7,342 nt of DNA from Sphingomonadaceae bacterium (GTDB lineage: Bacteria > Pseudomonadota > Alphaproteobacteria > Sphingomonadales > Sphingomonadaceae), in the NCBI GenBank assembly GCA_947451875.1, contig CANGBE010000069.1:1-7342 (forward strand). The letters are read 5' to 3'. The notes under the pieces are model-generated. The model did no database searches and had not been told where the DNA came from. It worked only from the letters and a program-made list of their open reading frames with translations. Positions within the stretch are counted from its first letter, which is position 1. Every line of letters starts with the position of its first letter. The translations under genes and the position numbers were made by a program. This document shows positions 1-4,955 of this stretch, one piece after another.

Positions 1-405
1 CCATTCCTCGGTGCTCGAACCTTCGGCAAAGCGCGAGGCATAGGCGAGATCATATTCGCCCGATTCCAGCGATGCCAGCATCTGTGGCAACAGGGCAGGA
101 TCATGCTGATGATCGGCGTCCATTACCGCAACAATCGGCGCGGCGGTGGAACACATGCCCTCGATCGCCGCTGAGGCCAGCCCGCGCCGCCCGATACGCT
201 GGATCACGCGAACATGCGGATTGGTCAGCGCCAGTTGTCGAGCCTCATCCGAAGTGCCATCCGGGCTATTGTCATCGACGATGACCACTTCCCATTCCAC
301 GCCCTGCAGCGCAGCCGCAATCCTGTCGACCATCGTCGCGATGTTTTTGCGCTCGTTATAGGTGGGGAGAACCACCGCTAGCTGGAGTGAGTTGCCTTCT
401 GCCAT
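1..405 (-). CDS. GT2 glycosyltransferase, polyprenol-phosphate mannosyltransferase-like (3' end cut by window)
   Basis: Only the N-terminal 135 residues are inside the window; the gene continues past position 1. The translation opens MAEGNSLQLAVVLPTYNE and has the GT-A fold landmarks of family 2: LPTYNE at residues 13-18, VDDNSPDGT around 43-51 and the metal/nucleotide-binding DADHQHDP (DxD at 96-98). The NSPDGT and DADHQHDP spellings are typical of dolichol/undecaprenol-phosphate mannose synthases (DPM1-like), which transfer a sugar from a nucleotide donor to a membrane polyprenyl phosphate. The exact sugar is not visible. I chose the ATG at 405 because AAGAAGG lies 5 nt ahead of it; in-frame ATGs at 435 and 441 have no SD and follow a nearby stop. 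It lies 67 nt downstream of leuB on the same strand without an obvious terminator, so read-through from leuB is possible. Whether C-terminal membrane helices or a GtrA-like domain follow cannot be seen. Confidence 0.88.
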   Translation of the reverse strand, partial: MAEGNSLQLAVVLPTYNERKNIATMVDRIAAALQGVEWEVVIVDDNSPDGTSDEARQLALTNPHVRVIQRIGRRGLASAAIEGMCSTAAPIVAVMDADHQHDPALLPQMLASLESGEYDLAYASRFAEGSSTEEW

Positions 406-472
406 GGCCGCCTTCTTGCTTGCGTTTGCCCGCATGTCCATGCTGCGGGTTCAGGTGTTCACACTTAAGCGA

Positions 473-1516
473 TCAAAGCCGTGCGAGGACCGCATTGCCG
501 ATTTCGCTGGTACCATGGCTGCCGCCAAGGTCTCCGCCGCGGATGCCGTCGGCCAATGCCTTGGCCACAGCCGCCTCGATCCGGGCCGCCTGAGCCTCAA
601 GACCGAACGAGTGGCGCAGCAGCATGGCAGCGGACAGGATCGTCGCAATCGGGTTGGCCTTGCCCTGTCCGGCAATATCCGGCGCGGAGCCGTGGATGGG
701 CTCGTAGAGGCCCTTTTTACCCTCAGCCAGCGAAGCCGAGGCCAGTAGGCCGATCGAGCCGACGCACATGCTGGCCAGATCGCTAAGGATGTCGCCAAAC
801 AGGTTGCCGGTTACCACCACGTCGAAAGCCCCGGGGTTCTTCACCAGCTGCATCGCAGCATTGTCGACATACATGTGGCTGAGTTCGACATCGGGATATT
901 CAGCCGAAACCGCGATCACCGTGTCGCGCCAGACCTGCGAGGTTTCCAGCACATTGGCCTTGTCGACCGAGCAGAGCTTTTTGCCGCGGCCTTGCGCAGC
1001 GCGGAAGCCAACGTGAGCAATGCGGCGCACTTCGGCTTCGCTATAGCTCATCATGTCCCAGCCGCGGCGGCTGCCGTCTGACAATGTCTCGATGCCCTTA
1101 TCGCCGAAATAGACGTCGCCGTTCAGTTCGCGGACGATCAGCAAATCGATGGCGAGGGCAATCTCGGCCTTGAGGGAGGACATGGACTCCAGCCCCTTGA
1201 ACACCGTCGCCGGGCGCAGGTTGGCAAAGAGGCCAAGTGCCTTGCGCAGGCCAAGGATCGCCTGCTCGGGGCGGAGGTGGCGTTCCAGATTGTCGCAATC
1301 AAAATCACCCACTGCGCCAAACAGAATGGCGTCAGCAGCATGGGCGATAGCGAGCGTTGTCTCGGGCAGTGGATGGCCGTGCTTGCGATAGGCCACACCG
1401 CCAACATCGCCTTCGATCAGCTCAAGGCCGGGCAGCTCCAGCGCGTGCAGAACGCGAACGGCCTGCGCCGTCACCTCGGGACCGATGCCGTCGCCGGCGA
1501 ATACTGCGATTTTCAT
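473..1516 (-). CDS. leuB: 3-isopropylmalate dehydrogenase
   Basis: Full-length LeuB, 347 aa, the usual size. It is the NAD-dependent cytoplasmic enzyme that oxidises and decarboxylates (2R,3S)-3-isopropylmalate in leucine synthesis. It opens MKIAVFAGDGIGPEV, the start typical of the family. Substrate arginines are placed as expected: R91, R101 and R129 (in IVRELNGDVYFG), with Y136 and K186 as catalytic pair candidates. D218, D242 and D246 fit the Mg2+ site, the latter two in the signature NLFGDILSDLASM (238-250). GSAPDIAGQGKANP (276-289) is the NAD-binding loop. The absence of a long insertion and the LNGDVYFG loop favour isopropylmalate over isocitrate or tartrate dehydrogenase. The start codon is 10 nt after the recO stop, with a weak GCGGA ahead of it, so it is very probably co-transcribed with recO. 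leuC and leuD are not in the window. No leucine-responsive leader is visible. Confidence 0.97.
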   Translation of the reverse strand: MKIAVFAGDGIGPEVTAQAVRVLHALELPGLELIEGDVGGVAYRKHGHPLPETTLAIAHAADAILFGAVGDFDCDNLERHLRPEQAILGLRKALGLFANLRPATVFKGLESMSSLKAEIALAIDLLIVRELNGDVYFGDKGIETLSDGSRRGWDMMSYSEAEVRRIAHVGFRAAQGRGKKLCSVDKANVLETSQVWRDTVIAVSAEYPDVELSHMYVDNAAMQLVKNPGAFDVVVTGNLFGDILSDLASMCVGSIGLLASASLAEGKKGLYEPIHGSAPDIAGQGKANPIATILSAAMLLRHSFGLEAQAARIEAAVAKALADGIRGGDLGGSHGTSEIGNAVLARL

Positions 1517-1526
1517 GTGGTTCCGC

Positions 1527-2132
1527 TCACTCGATTTTGCCGAGCCGCTCCCTCAGAACGGCGCGCGCCCCCATAACATCAGTGCGACGTTCGGCAAGGG
1601 CGTGGTGGGCGATTCTCGGCCCCAACTGGTCGAGCAGCGCCAGCACGGCGGGAAAATCATCGGGATCGGGCCGCAGATCGGGCGTGCCGTAACCCATTTC
1701 GCGCAGCAGCAGCGTTTCATAGCCCGCCAGCGCCGCCGCCCAGCCGCGCGCCGAGGGGGCATGGCAAATGGCATCGAGAAGCGCGCCCAAGGCTTGCCAC
1801 AGCGACGGATAGGCATGGCGTTCTGGCAGGGAACTTGCAGTGAGCGTGGTCGCCCAGCCAATCGCTGCCGAGGCTAGCGGCTCTCCCAGCCACGGCCCGC
1901 GACTGGTCACCAGTTCAAGCCGTGCCGATGGCAACTGGTTGTCTGAACGCGAAGAAAGCTCTGCCTCCACCAGATTGCCGGGGATCAGGACAGGCCGAAG
2001 GTTCCGCCCCCGCCCGCCCGCGACATAGCCGCCGAGCAGGCCGTGCGCCTCGGTCATCAGCCGAACGATCACGCCCGTTTCGCCATGCGCACGGGTAGCG
2101 CAGACGATGGCAGGGGTGCTGAGGTGAAGCAT
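1527..2132 (-). CDS. recO: DNA repair protein RecO (short form, no zinc motif)
   Basis: RecO is the mediator that, with RecR, loads RecA onto SSB-coated single-stranded DNA in RecF-type repair. The N-terminal OB fold is recognisable: AIVCATRAHGE (8-18), then GGRGRNLRPVLIPGNLVEAE (39-58). The helical C-terminal part keeps YETLLLREMGYG (138-149), equivalent to the family's 'E.xLLxELGFG' segment. With the start used here it is 201 aa, shorter than the roughly 240 aa common in the family. After residue 149 it goes straight into an acidic/proline stretch and a last helix; the Cys-rich segment that follows this point in many RecO proteins is missing, and the only cysteines are C11 and C123. I use ATG 2132 because family proteins begin just before the AIV motif; an in-frame TTG at 2168 gives 12 more residues but has no usable SD. 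No SD is obvious before 2132 either. It sits between the UbiK-like gene (48 nt upstream) and leuB (10 nt downstream). Confidence 0.9.
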   Translation of the reverse strand: MLHLSTPAIVCATRAHGETGVIVRLMTEAHGLLGGYVAGGRGRNLRPVLIPGNLVEAELSSRSDNQLPSARLELVTSRGPWLGEPLASAAIGWATTLTASSLPERHAYPSLWQALGALLDAICHAPSARGWAAALAGYETLLLREMGYGTPDLRPDPDDFPAVLALLDQLGPRIAHHALAERRTDVMGARAVLRERLGKIE

Positions 2133-2180
2133 GGGATGGGGTGTGGCGCGGAATGCCTGTGCAGGCAATCCCGCGCGGGC

Positions 2181-2435
2181 TTACTTCTTTTTGGCGAGCG
2201 CCGCTTCAAGCGCAGCAACGCGGGCCTTCAGAGCCTCGCCCTCTTCGCGTGCCTTGGCGGTCATGTCTTTCACCGCGTCAAATTCCTCGCGGGAGACGAA
2301 GTCCATGCCGCCCATCGCTTCCTTGAAGCGCTCCTTGGCGGAATCGCGGGCCTCGCGGCCCATTCCGGCCACGGTTCCGGCGGCGCTGTTCATCAGCTTG
2401 ACGATATCGGCGAGCAGGGGGTTTTCGCTTTGCAT
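2181..2435 (-). CDS. ubiK: UbiK/BMFP family small coiled-coil protein
   Basis: 84 aa, beginning MQSENPLLADIVKLMNSAAG. The C-terminal half reads MDFVSREEFDAVKDM followed by a heptad-like KAREEGEALKARVAALEAAL and a lysine tail, which is the hallmark of the BMFP family (E. coli UbiK has a very similar L-VSREEFD segment then a coiled coil). In E. coli UbiK is an accessory factor of the late, O2-dependent ubiquinone assembly complex with UbiJ; the Brucella member was described as a membrane fusogenic protein. The N-terminal 35 residues form an amphipathic helix likely to touch membrane, and residues 50-84 should trimerise. The start (ATG 2435) fits family length; no SD is evident. It is 31 nt downstream of tspO and 48 nt upstream of recO, all on one strand. 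The family call is firm; the ubiquinone role in this organism is inferred. Confidence 0.85.
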   Translation of the reverse strand: MQSENPLLADIVKLMNSAAGTVAGMGREARDSAKERFKEAMGGMDFVSREEFDAVKDMTAKAREEGEALKARVAALEAALAKKK

Positions 2436-2466
2436 AGGTGCTAAATGGCGCGGGATCAGCCTCGGT

Positions 2467-3021
2467 TCAAGGGCCGAGTTGAATGCGGGTGACCTGGCTG
2501 GCGGTCGGCATGCCATCAGCGCCCGGATTTGCCTGAATAAACTGCCAGTTGAGCAGTGTAGCGAACAGGATCCACGCCATATAGGGCAGCAGCATGGCGC
2601 CAGCCTTTGGCCGCACTTTCCAGAACAGCACGATGGTGATGGCAACGGCCACGTCCATTGCGAAGATTAGATAGAGCGCCTTGGTCATCTGGTGCATGCC
2701 AAAGAAAACTGGCGACCAGCACATATTGAGCACAAGTTGCACCGCGAACAGCAGCAGCGCGAGCCCGCGCCCCGGAGCACCGCGCGCCGCAGCCACCAGC
2801 GCGGCAGCAAGGCCCATCAACACATAGAGAATGGTCCAGACAATGTCAAAAGTCACCGGCGGCGGGAAGGTTGCGGGCTTGGTCAGCGCCTGAAACCACT
2901 GGCTGTCAGCATTGCCGAGCGTCGCGGAAAGCAGGCCGAGAAATACGATCAGCGGCACAAACACCAGTGCCCAACGCAGGAAGGAAGCCCGTAACTGCCC
3001 GGGCGAGGCGATCATGCTCAT
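2467..3021 (-). CDS. tspO: TspO/MBR family tryptophan-rich sensory protein
   Basis: 184 aa, five predicted membrane helices, homologous to the mitochondrial translocator/peripheral benzodiazepine receptor. Family landmarks run in order: QWFQALTKPATFPPP (41-55, the WF..L.KP...PP motif of the first loop), VWTILYVLMGLA (61-72), QLVLNMCWSPVFFG (95-108) and LPYMAWILFATLLNWQFIQAN (145-165). Bacterial TspO binds tetrapyrroles and in Rhodobacter modulates oxygen-dependent pigment gene expression; the ligand here is unknown. The first hydrophobic segment is at about 14-34. Two ATGs, 3021 and 3015, are two codons apart; a modest AAGG lies 11 nt before the first. The gap of 92 nt back to the tlyA stop holds no gene and could contain a promoter, although I see no convincing -35/-10 pair. 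Proximity to a ubiquinone accessory-factor gene suggests a membrane/respiratory context, by inference only. Confidence 0.93.
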   Translation of the reverse strand: MSMIASPGQLRASFLRWALVFVPLIVFLGLLSATLGNADSQWFQALTKPATFPPPVTFDIVWTILYVLMGLAAALVAAARGAPGRGLALLLFAVQLVLNMCWSPVFFGMHQMTKALYLIFAMDVAVAITIVLFWKVRPKAGAMLLPYMAWILFATLLNWQFIQANPGADGMPTASQVTRIQLGP

Positions 3022-3113
3022 GCGGTTAGCGACCTTATGATTCGTATACCCTTGGTTCGGAACGATTGTGGCGGCTCAATCGGCTGCTGGCAACGGGTTC
3101 GATTAACCACCTA

Positions 3114-3887
3114 TCACACTCTGTGTGCCGCAATGAGAAACTCGACATTTCCTTCTGGCCCTTTGATCGGGCTTTCGATGATTCCCTGCACCTCCCAGCC
3201 TAGACTGAGCAACCAATCGCGCACCTCATCACAGACCCTTTGATGCAGCACCGGATCGCGCACCACCCCGCCCTTGCCGACTTCGCCGCGCCCCACCTCA
3301 AACTGCGGTTTGATCAGTGCGACCAGCTGGCACTGCGGCGCGGCAAGGCGCAGCGGAACGTCCAGAACCTTGGCAAGGCCGATGAAACTGGCATCGCAGA
3401 CCACCCAGTTGCAGGGCCGGTCGATATGCTGCTCCGTCAGCACACGGGCGGAAGTTTGTTCGAGCACGCTAACCCGCTCATCCTGCCGCAGCTTCCACGC
3501 GAGTTGGTTGGTGCCGCTGTCCACCGCGAAAACATGAGCCGCGCCTTTGGTCAGCAACACATCGGTAAATCCGCCGGTGGATGAACCGATGTCCATCGCC
3601 ACCGCCCCTGCCGGATCGAGTGCGAACTGTTCGATGGCGTGGGCCAGCTTGATCCCGCCGCGCGAGACCCAGGGATGATCGCGCCCGCGGACCTCCAGCG
3701 GAGCATCGGCGGCGATCTGCTGGCCGGACTTGGCGACTTTCGCCTCACCGGCAAAGACCACCCCCGCGAGGATCAGTGCCTGCGCGCGAGTGCGGCTTTC
3801 GGCCAGCCCTCGATCGACCAGAAGCTGGTCGACACGTACTTTTGCGGCCTTAATTGCGACGGGGCGGGGTTTGGCGGGGTCAGTCAT
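3114..3887 (-). CDS. tlyA: TlyA family rRNA (cytidine-2'-O)-methyltransferase / hemolysin A-like
   Basis: 257 aa. It has an N-terminal S4 RNA-binding domain, VRVDQLLVDRGLAESRTRAQALILAGVV (17-44), a linker with PWVSRGGIKL (72-81) and a Rossmann FtsJ/RrmJ-like methyltransferase domain with the SAM loop DIGSSTGGFT (99-108). CDASFIGL (164-171), LIKPQFE (191-197) and the C-terminal SPIKGPEGNVEF (239-250) follow. K80, D165, K193 and E249 line up with the K-D-K-E catalytic tetrad of Mycobacterium TlyA (K69, D154, K182, E238) at a constant offset of 11. In Mycobacterium the enzyme 2'-O-methylates cytidines in 16S and 23S rRNA and confers capreomycin sensitivity; many homologues act on one rRNA only, and which applies here is unknown. 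'Hemolysin' is a historical label. ATG 3887 is supported by a weak GGA 8 nt upstream. It diverges from the lipoprotein gene across only 46 nt. No dxs, a frequent neighbour, is seen. Confidence 0.95.
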   Translation of the reverse strand: MTDPAKPRPVAIKAAKVRVDQLLVDRGLAESRTRAQALILAGVVFAGEAKVAKSGQQIAADAPLEVRGRDHPWVSRGGIKLAHAIEQFALDPAGAVAMDIGSSTGGFTDVLLTKGAAHVFAVDSGTNQLAWKLRQDERVSVLEQTSARVLTEQHIDRPCNWVVCDASFIGLAKVLDVPLRLAAPQCQLVALIKPQFEVGRGEVGKGGVVRDPVLHQRVCDEVRDWLLSLGWEVQGIIESPIKGPEGNVEFLIAAHRV

Positions 3888-3933
3888 ATTGTCCGGGGTT
3901 GAGCTTCACCGTCTGCCATTCCATACCGGCACG

Positions 3934-4473
3934 ATGAAGGCAAATTTCCCCGCGCTCGCTCTGGCCCTGCTGCTTGCCGGATGCGCGACTGCGCCCAAGC
4001 CCTTACCCGTCCCGCTTCCGCCTCCGGTTGCCAAGCCTGCACCGCCACTGCCGAGGCCAGCACCTCCTCCACCAGCCCCCGCCGATTGGCGCGATGCGCC
4101 GCGAACGCTGGGCGACTGGCGTTGGTCGCGTGAAGGAACGCTGTCGGTTGCGCGCTACGGCAACTCGGCAAGCGGCGTCGCTTTCAGCCTGACCTGCGAT
4201 ACCGTGCACCGCGGGATAACCTTACGCCGCACTGGCTCGGGTGACGGGATGGAAATGCTGACGGTTACCACGCCCGAGTTGCGGCGTTTGTTGAACGCTA
4301 CTGCCGAAGCAGGCCCGCCGGCTGCACTTGAAGTGCGCCTCGCCCCGAACGACGCACTGCTCGATGCCATGGCCTTTTCCCGCGGCTGCTTCATGGTCGA
4401 AGCCCCCGGAACAGCGCCACTTTACCTGCCCAGCTGGGCCGAGGTGAGCCGGGTGATCGAAGATTGTCGCTAA
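3934..4473 (+). CDS. Proline-rich lipoprotein, conserved hypothetical
   Basis: 179 aa. The N-terminus MKANFPALALALLLAGC is a short lipoprotein signal with lipobox L-A-G-C, C17 being the acylated residue after cleavage. Residues 21-50 are a flexible linker of proline, alanine and lysine. A globular domain starts near DWRDAP (51-56) and contains LGDWRW, VARYGN, FSLTCDT, LDAMAFSRGCFMV (143-155), LYLPSWAEVSRVIEDCR (163-179) and three cysteines (C88, C152, C178). I recognise it as a type of conserved hypothetical seen in sphingomonads, but know of no assigned function. Outer-membrane anchoring with the linker spanning toward peptidoglycan is inferred. The frame is open upstream to 3730, but that portion is antisense to tlyA and the signal peptide fixes the start at 3934. 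There is no clear SD, only CCGGCACG ahead of ATG. The stop is followed by a hairpin (4485-4502) without a plus-strand T tract. Confidence 0.82.
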   Translation: MKANFPALALALLLAGCATAPKPLPVPLPPPVAKPAPPLPRPAPPPPAPADWRDAPRTLGDWRWSREGTLSVARYGNSASGVAFSLTCDTVHRGITLRRTGSGDGMEMLTVTTPELRRLLNATAEAGPPAALEVRLAPNDALLDAMAFSRGCFMVEAPGTAPLYLPSWAEVSRVIEDCR

Positions 4474-4476
4474 GCG

Positions 4477-4502
4477 AAAAATCAGGCTGGGGATAGCCAG
4501 CC
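4477..4502 (-). terminator. Intrinsic-terminator-like hairpin oriented for the minus strand
   Basis: GGCTGG (4485-4490) and CCAGCC (4497-4502) pair around a 6-nt loop. On the minus strand the stem is followed, after TGA, by five Ts (complement of AAAAA at 4477-4481). The plus-strand side has no T run (CGAAACACTG follows), so this would stop transcription coming leftward from the geneless region, just past the end of the lipoprotein gene. A longer, interrupted outer stem AATCA (4480-4484)/TGATT (4511-4515) is also possible. A short stem and the lack of any known minus-strand gene upstream keep confidence modest. Confidence 0.4.
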
Positions 4503-4556
4503 CGAAACACTGATTCTGACAGCAAAATAATTTCATGCAAGACTTGTTGTTCGTCC

Positions 4557-4575
4557 AAGAATGAATCACATTCTT
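4557..4575. repeat. Perfect 19-bp dyad (possible operator)
   Basis: AAGAATG (4557-4563) and CATTCTT (4569-4575) are perfect inverted arms around AATCA. It lies just upstream of the structured RNA region, where that RNA's promoter should be. It could be a regulator-binding site or an A/T-rich hairpin. It does not match a Fur box or any other site I know well enough to name. Confidence 0.4.
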
Positions 4576-4643
4576 TCCCAAGACCGGCGGAAATGTCCCA
4601 CCCGGTCCCCGTCCCGAAAGGGATAACTTTGGCTCAACAGCGC

Positions 4644-4658
4644 GAAAGGAGGTGATCC
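4644..4658 (+). promoter_or_regulatory. Extreme Shine-Dalgarno: 15-nt perfect complement of the 16S rRNA 3' tail
   Basis: GAAAGGAGGTGATCC is the exact reverse complement of the GGATCACCTCCTTTC that ends bacterial 16S rRNA. The core AGGAGG (4647-4652) is 7 nt from ATG 4660, ideal spacing. Other genes in this window have weak or no SD sequences, so this site stands out sharply. Matching stops at 4659, so it is not a piece of an rRNA gene. Confidence 0.75.
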
Positions 4659-4659
4659 G

Positions 4660-4716
4660 ATGTCTCATGGTCCAGCAGAGAGGTCGGTCCGTTCCGTCGC
4701 GGAGCATTATCGCTGA
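4660..4716 (+). CDS. 18-codon micro-ORF / possible leader peptide
   Basis: ATG 4660 to TGA 4714-4716 encodes MSHGPAERSVRSVAEHYR, a hydrophilic basic 18-residue peptide. Support for translation is the exceptional SD directly ahead at ideal spacing. It has no run of leucine, isoleucine or valine codons (only two Val, three codons apart), so it does not look like a classical amino-acid attenuator for the downstream ilvE. The 5' strands of two helices of the RNA fold (4666-4672 and 4699-4713) are inside the ORF and its stop codon lies in the hairpin, so a ribosome translating or pausing here would remodel the fold. I do not recognise the peptide. The ORF could be a by-product if the 16S-complementary sequence serves only to bind ribosomes. 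Confidence 0.45.
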   Translation: MSHGPAERSVRSVAEHYR

Positions 4717-4775
4717 ATCTTCTCTTCAGTAAGCGATAAAGGCTCCGCTGGCGGCTCCACCAGCCGCTGACCATG
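4666..4775 (+). other. Predicted three-way RNA junction overlapping the micro-ORF
   Basis: Pairings found by eye: P1 CATGGTC (4666-4672) with GACCATG (4769-4775). P2 is GCGGAGC (4699-4705) with GCTCCGC (4742-4748), continued across a 1x2 internal loop by TTATCGC (4707-4713) with GCGATAA (4733-4739), then TGAA/TTCA capped by TCTTCTC. P3 is GCGGCT (4751-4756) with AGCCGC (4762-4767) around CCACC. All three are mutually compatible. An alternative extends P1 by CAGC (4673-4676)/GCTG (4766-4769) at the expense of P3, a possible switch. No energies were computed. Confidence 0.6.
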
Positions 4776-4776
4776 T

Positions 4777-4820
4777 GAAGGGCAGCACACCGCAAGGTGT
4801 TGCTGCCCTTCTCATTTTCT
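4777..4820 (+). terminator. Strong intrinsic terminator of the structured RNA
   Basis: GAAGGGCAGC (4777-4786) pairs perfectly with GCTGCCCTTC (4802-4811). After a single bulged T4801, ACACC (4787-4791) pairs with GGTGT (4796-4800) under a GCAA tetraloop, giving 15 bp. The tail TCATTTTCT is moderately T-rich. On the minus strand there is no T tract, so the plus orientation is favoured. It ends 135 nt before ilvE, which therefore needs its own promoter or read-through. I see no clear antiterminator partner for the 5' arm. Confidence 0.85.
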
Positions 4821-4883
4821 GCCCCTTCCCTCACCGCCAGAATCCGCCTAGACAAATAAGCGGAATGCAACTCTGTTTGGTTG

Positions 4884-4912
4884 TTACAATTTTCTTGCTG
4901 TTCGCGTAATAT
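4884..4912 (+). promoter_or_regulatory. Candidate ilvE promoter
   Basis: In an AT-rich island unlike the surrounding DNA, TTACAA (4884-4889) is separated by 17 nt from TAATAT (4907-4912), about 40 nt before the ilvE start. The boxes match the consensus only partly (3 and 4 of 6), but position, spacing and base composition fit, and the terminator at 4820 makes a promoter here necessary. No operator was identified. Confidence 0.35.
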
Positions 4913-4955
4913 TAGTTCAATAGCGCGAGGCTAGTTGAAATGTAAGGATTCGATG

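Larger units (their letters stand above)
4582..4820 (+). ncRNA. Candidate structured RNA with extreme SD, micro-ORF and terminator
   Basis: The stretch 4474-4955 has no ordinary gene but is dense in plus-strand structure. In order: stem GACCGG (4582-4587)/CCGGTC (4602-4607); stem TCCC/GGGA closed by a GAAA tetraloop (4612-4623); a 15-nt perfect complement to the 16S rRNA tail (4644-4658); an 18-codon ORF (4660-4716); a three-way junction (4666-4775); and a long terminator with GCAA loop (4777-4811) and tail TCATTTTCT. The stacking of elements, with the junction ending 1 nt before the terminator stem, suggests a compact RNA of about 180-240 nt made independently of ilvE. The 5' end is uncertain. 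A weak promoter candidate is TTGTTG (4544-4549), 17 nt, CACATT (4567-4572). The orientation is chosen from the SD-ATG spacing, the GNRA loops and the T-rich tail. I cannot assign it to a known RNA family; it could be a dual-function sRNA, a leader/attenuator, or a ribosome-binding regulatory RNA. Confidence 0.55.

Noticed and set aside
362..748. 128-codon plus-strand frame over the leuB/glycosyltransferase junction
   Set aside because: Antisense to leuB and the start of the glycosyltransferase; no recognisable motif.
2133..2168. TTG start at 2168 extending RecO by 12 residues
   Set aside because: No usable SD, and the extension does not resemble the RecO N-terminus, which normally begins just before the AIV motif.
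2043..2670. Open frames on the plus strand opposite recO, ubiK and tspO
   Set aside because: Low-complexity translations antisense to genes with solid family motifs.
4644..4658. Fragment of a 16S rRNA gene (reverse strand)
   Set aside because: Identity stops after 15 nt; the bases beyond (GATGTCTCATGG) do not continue the 16S sequence, and the feature sits at exact SD distance from an ATG.
4660..4820. Classical amino-acid attenuator controlling ilvE
   Set aside because: The micro-ORF has no run of Leu/Ile/Val codons, no antiterminator for the terminator arm was found, and ilvE starts 135 nt further on behind its own promoter candidate.
4222..4870. Minus-strand frames over the structured RNA region (4222-4707 and 4634-4870)
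   Set aside because: No family resemblance and no SD; one overlaps the lipoprotein gene in antisense, and both run through stable hairpins better explained as RNA structure.
4935..4955. TTG start at 4935 for ilvE
   Set aside because: It lies upstream of the TAAGGA SD that is correctly spaced from ATG 4956.
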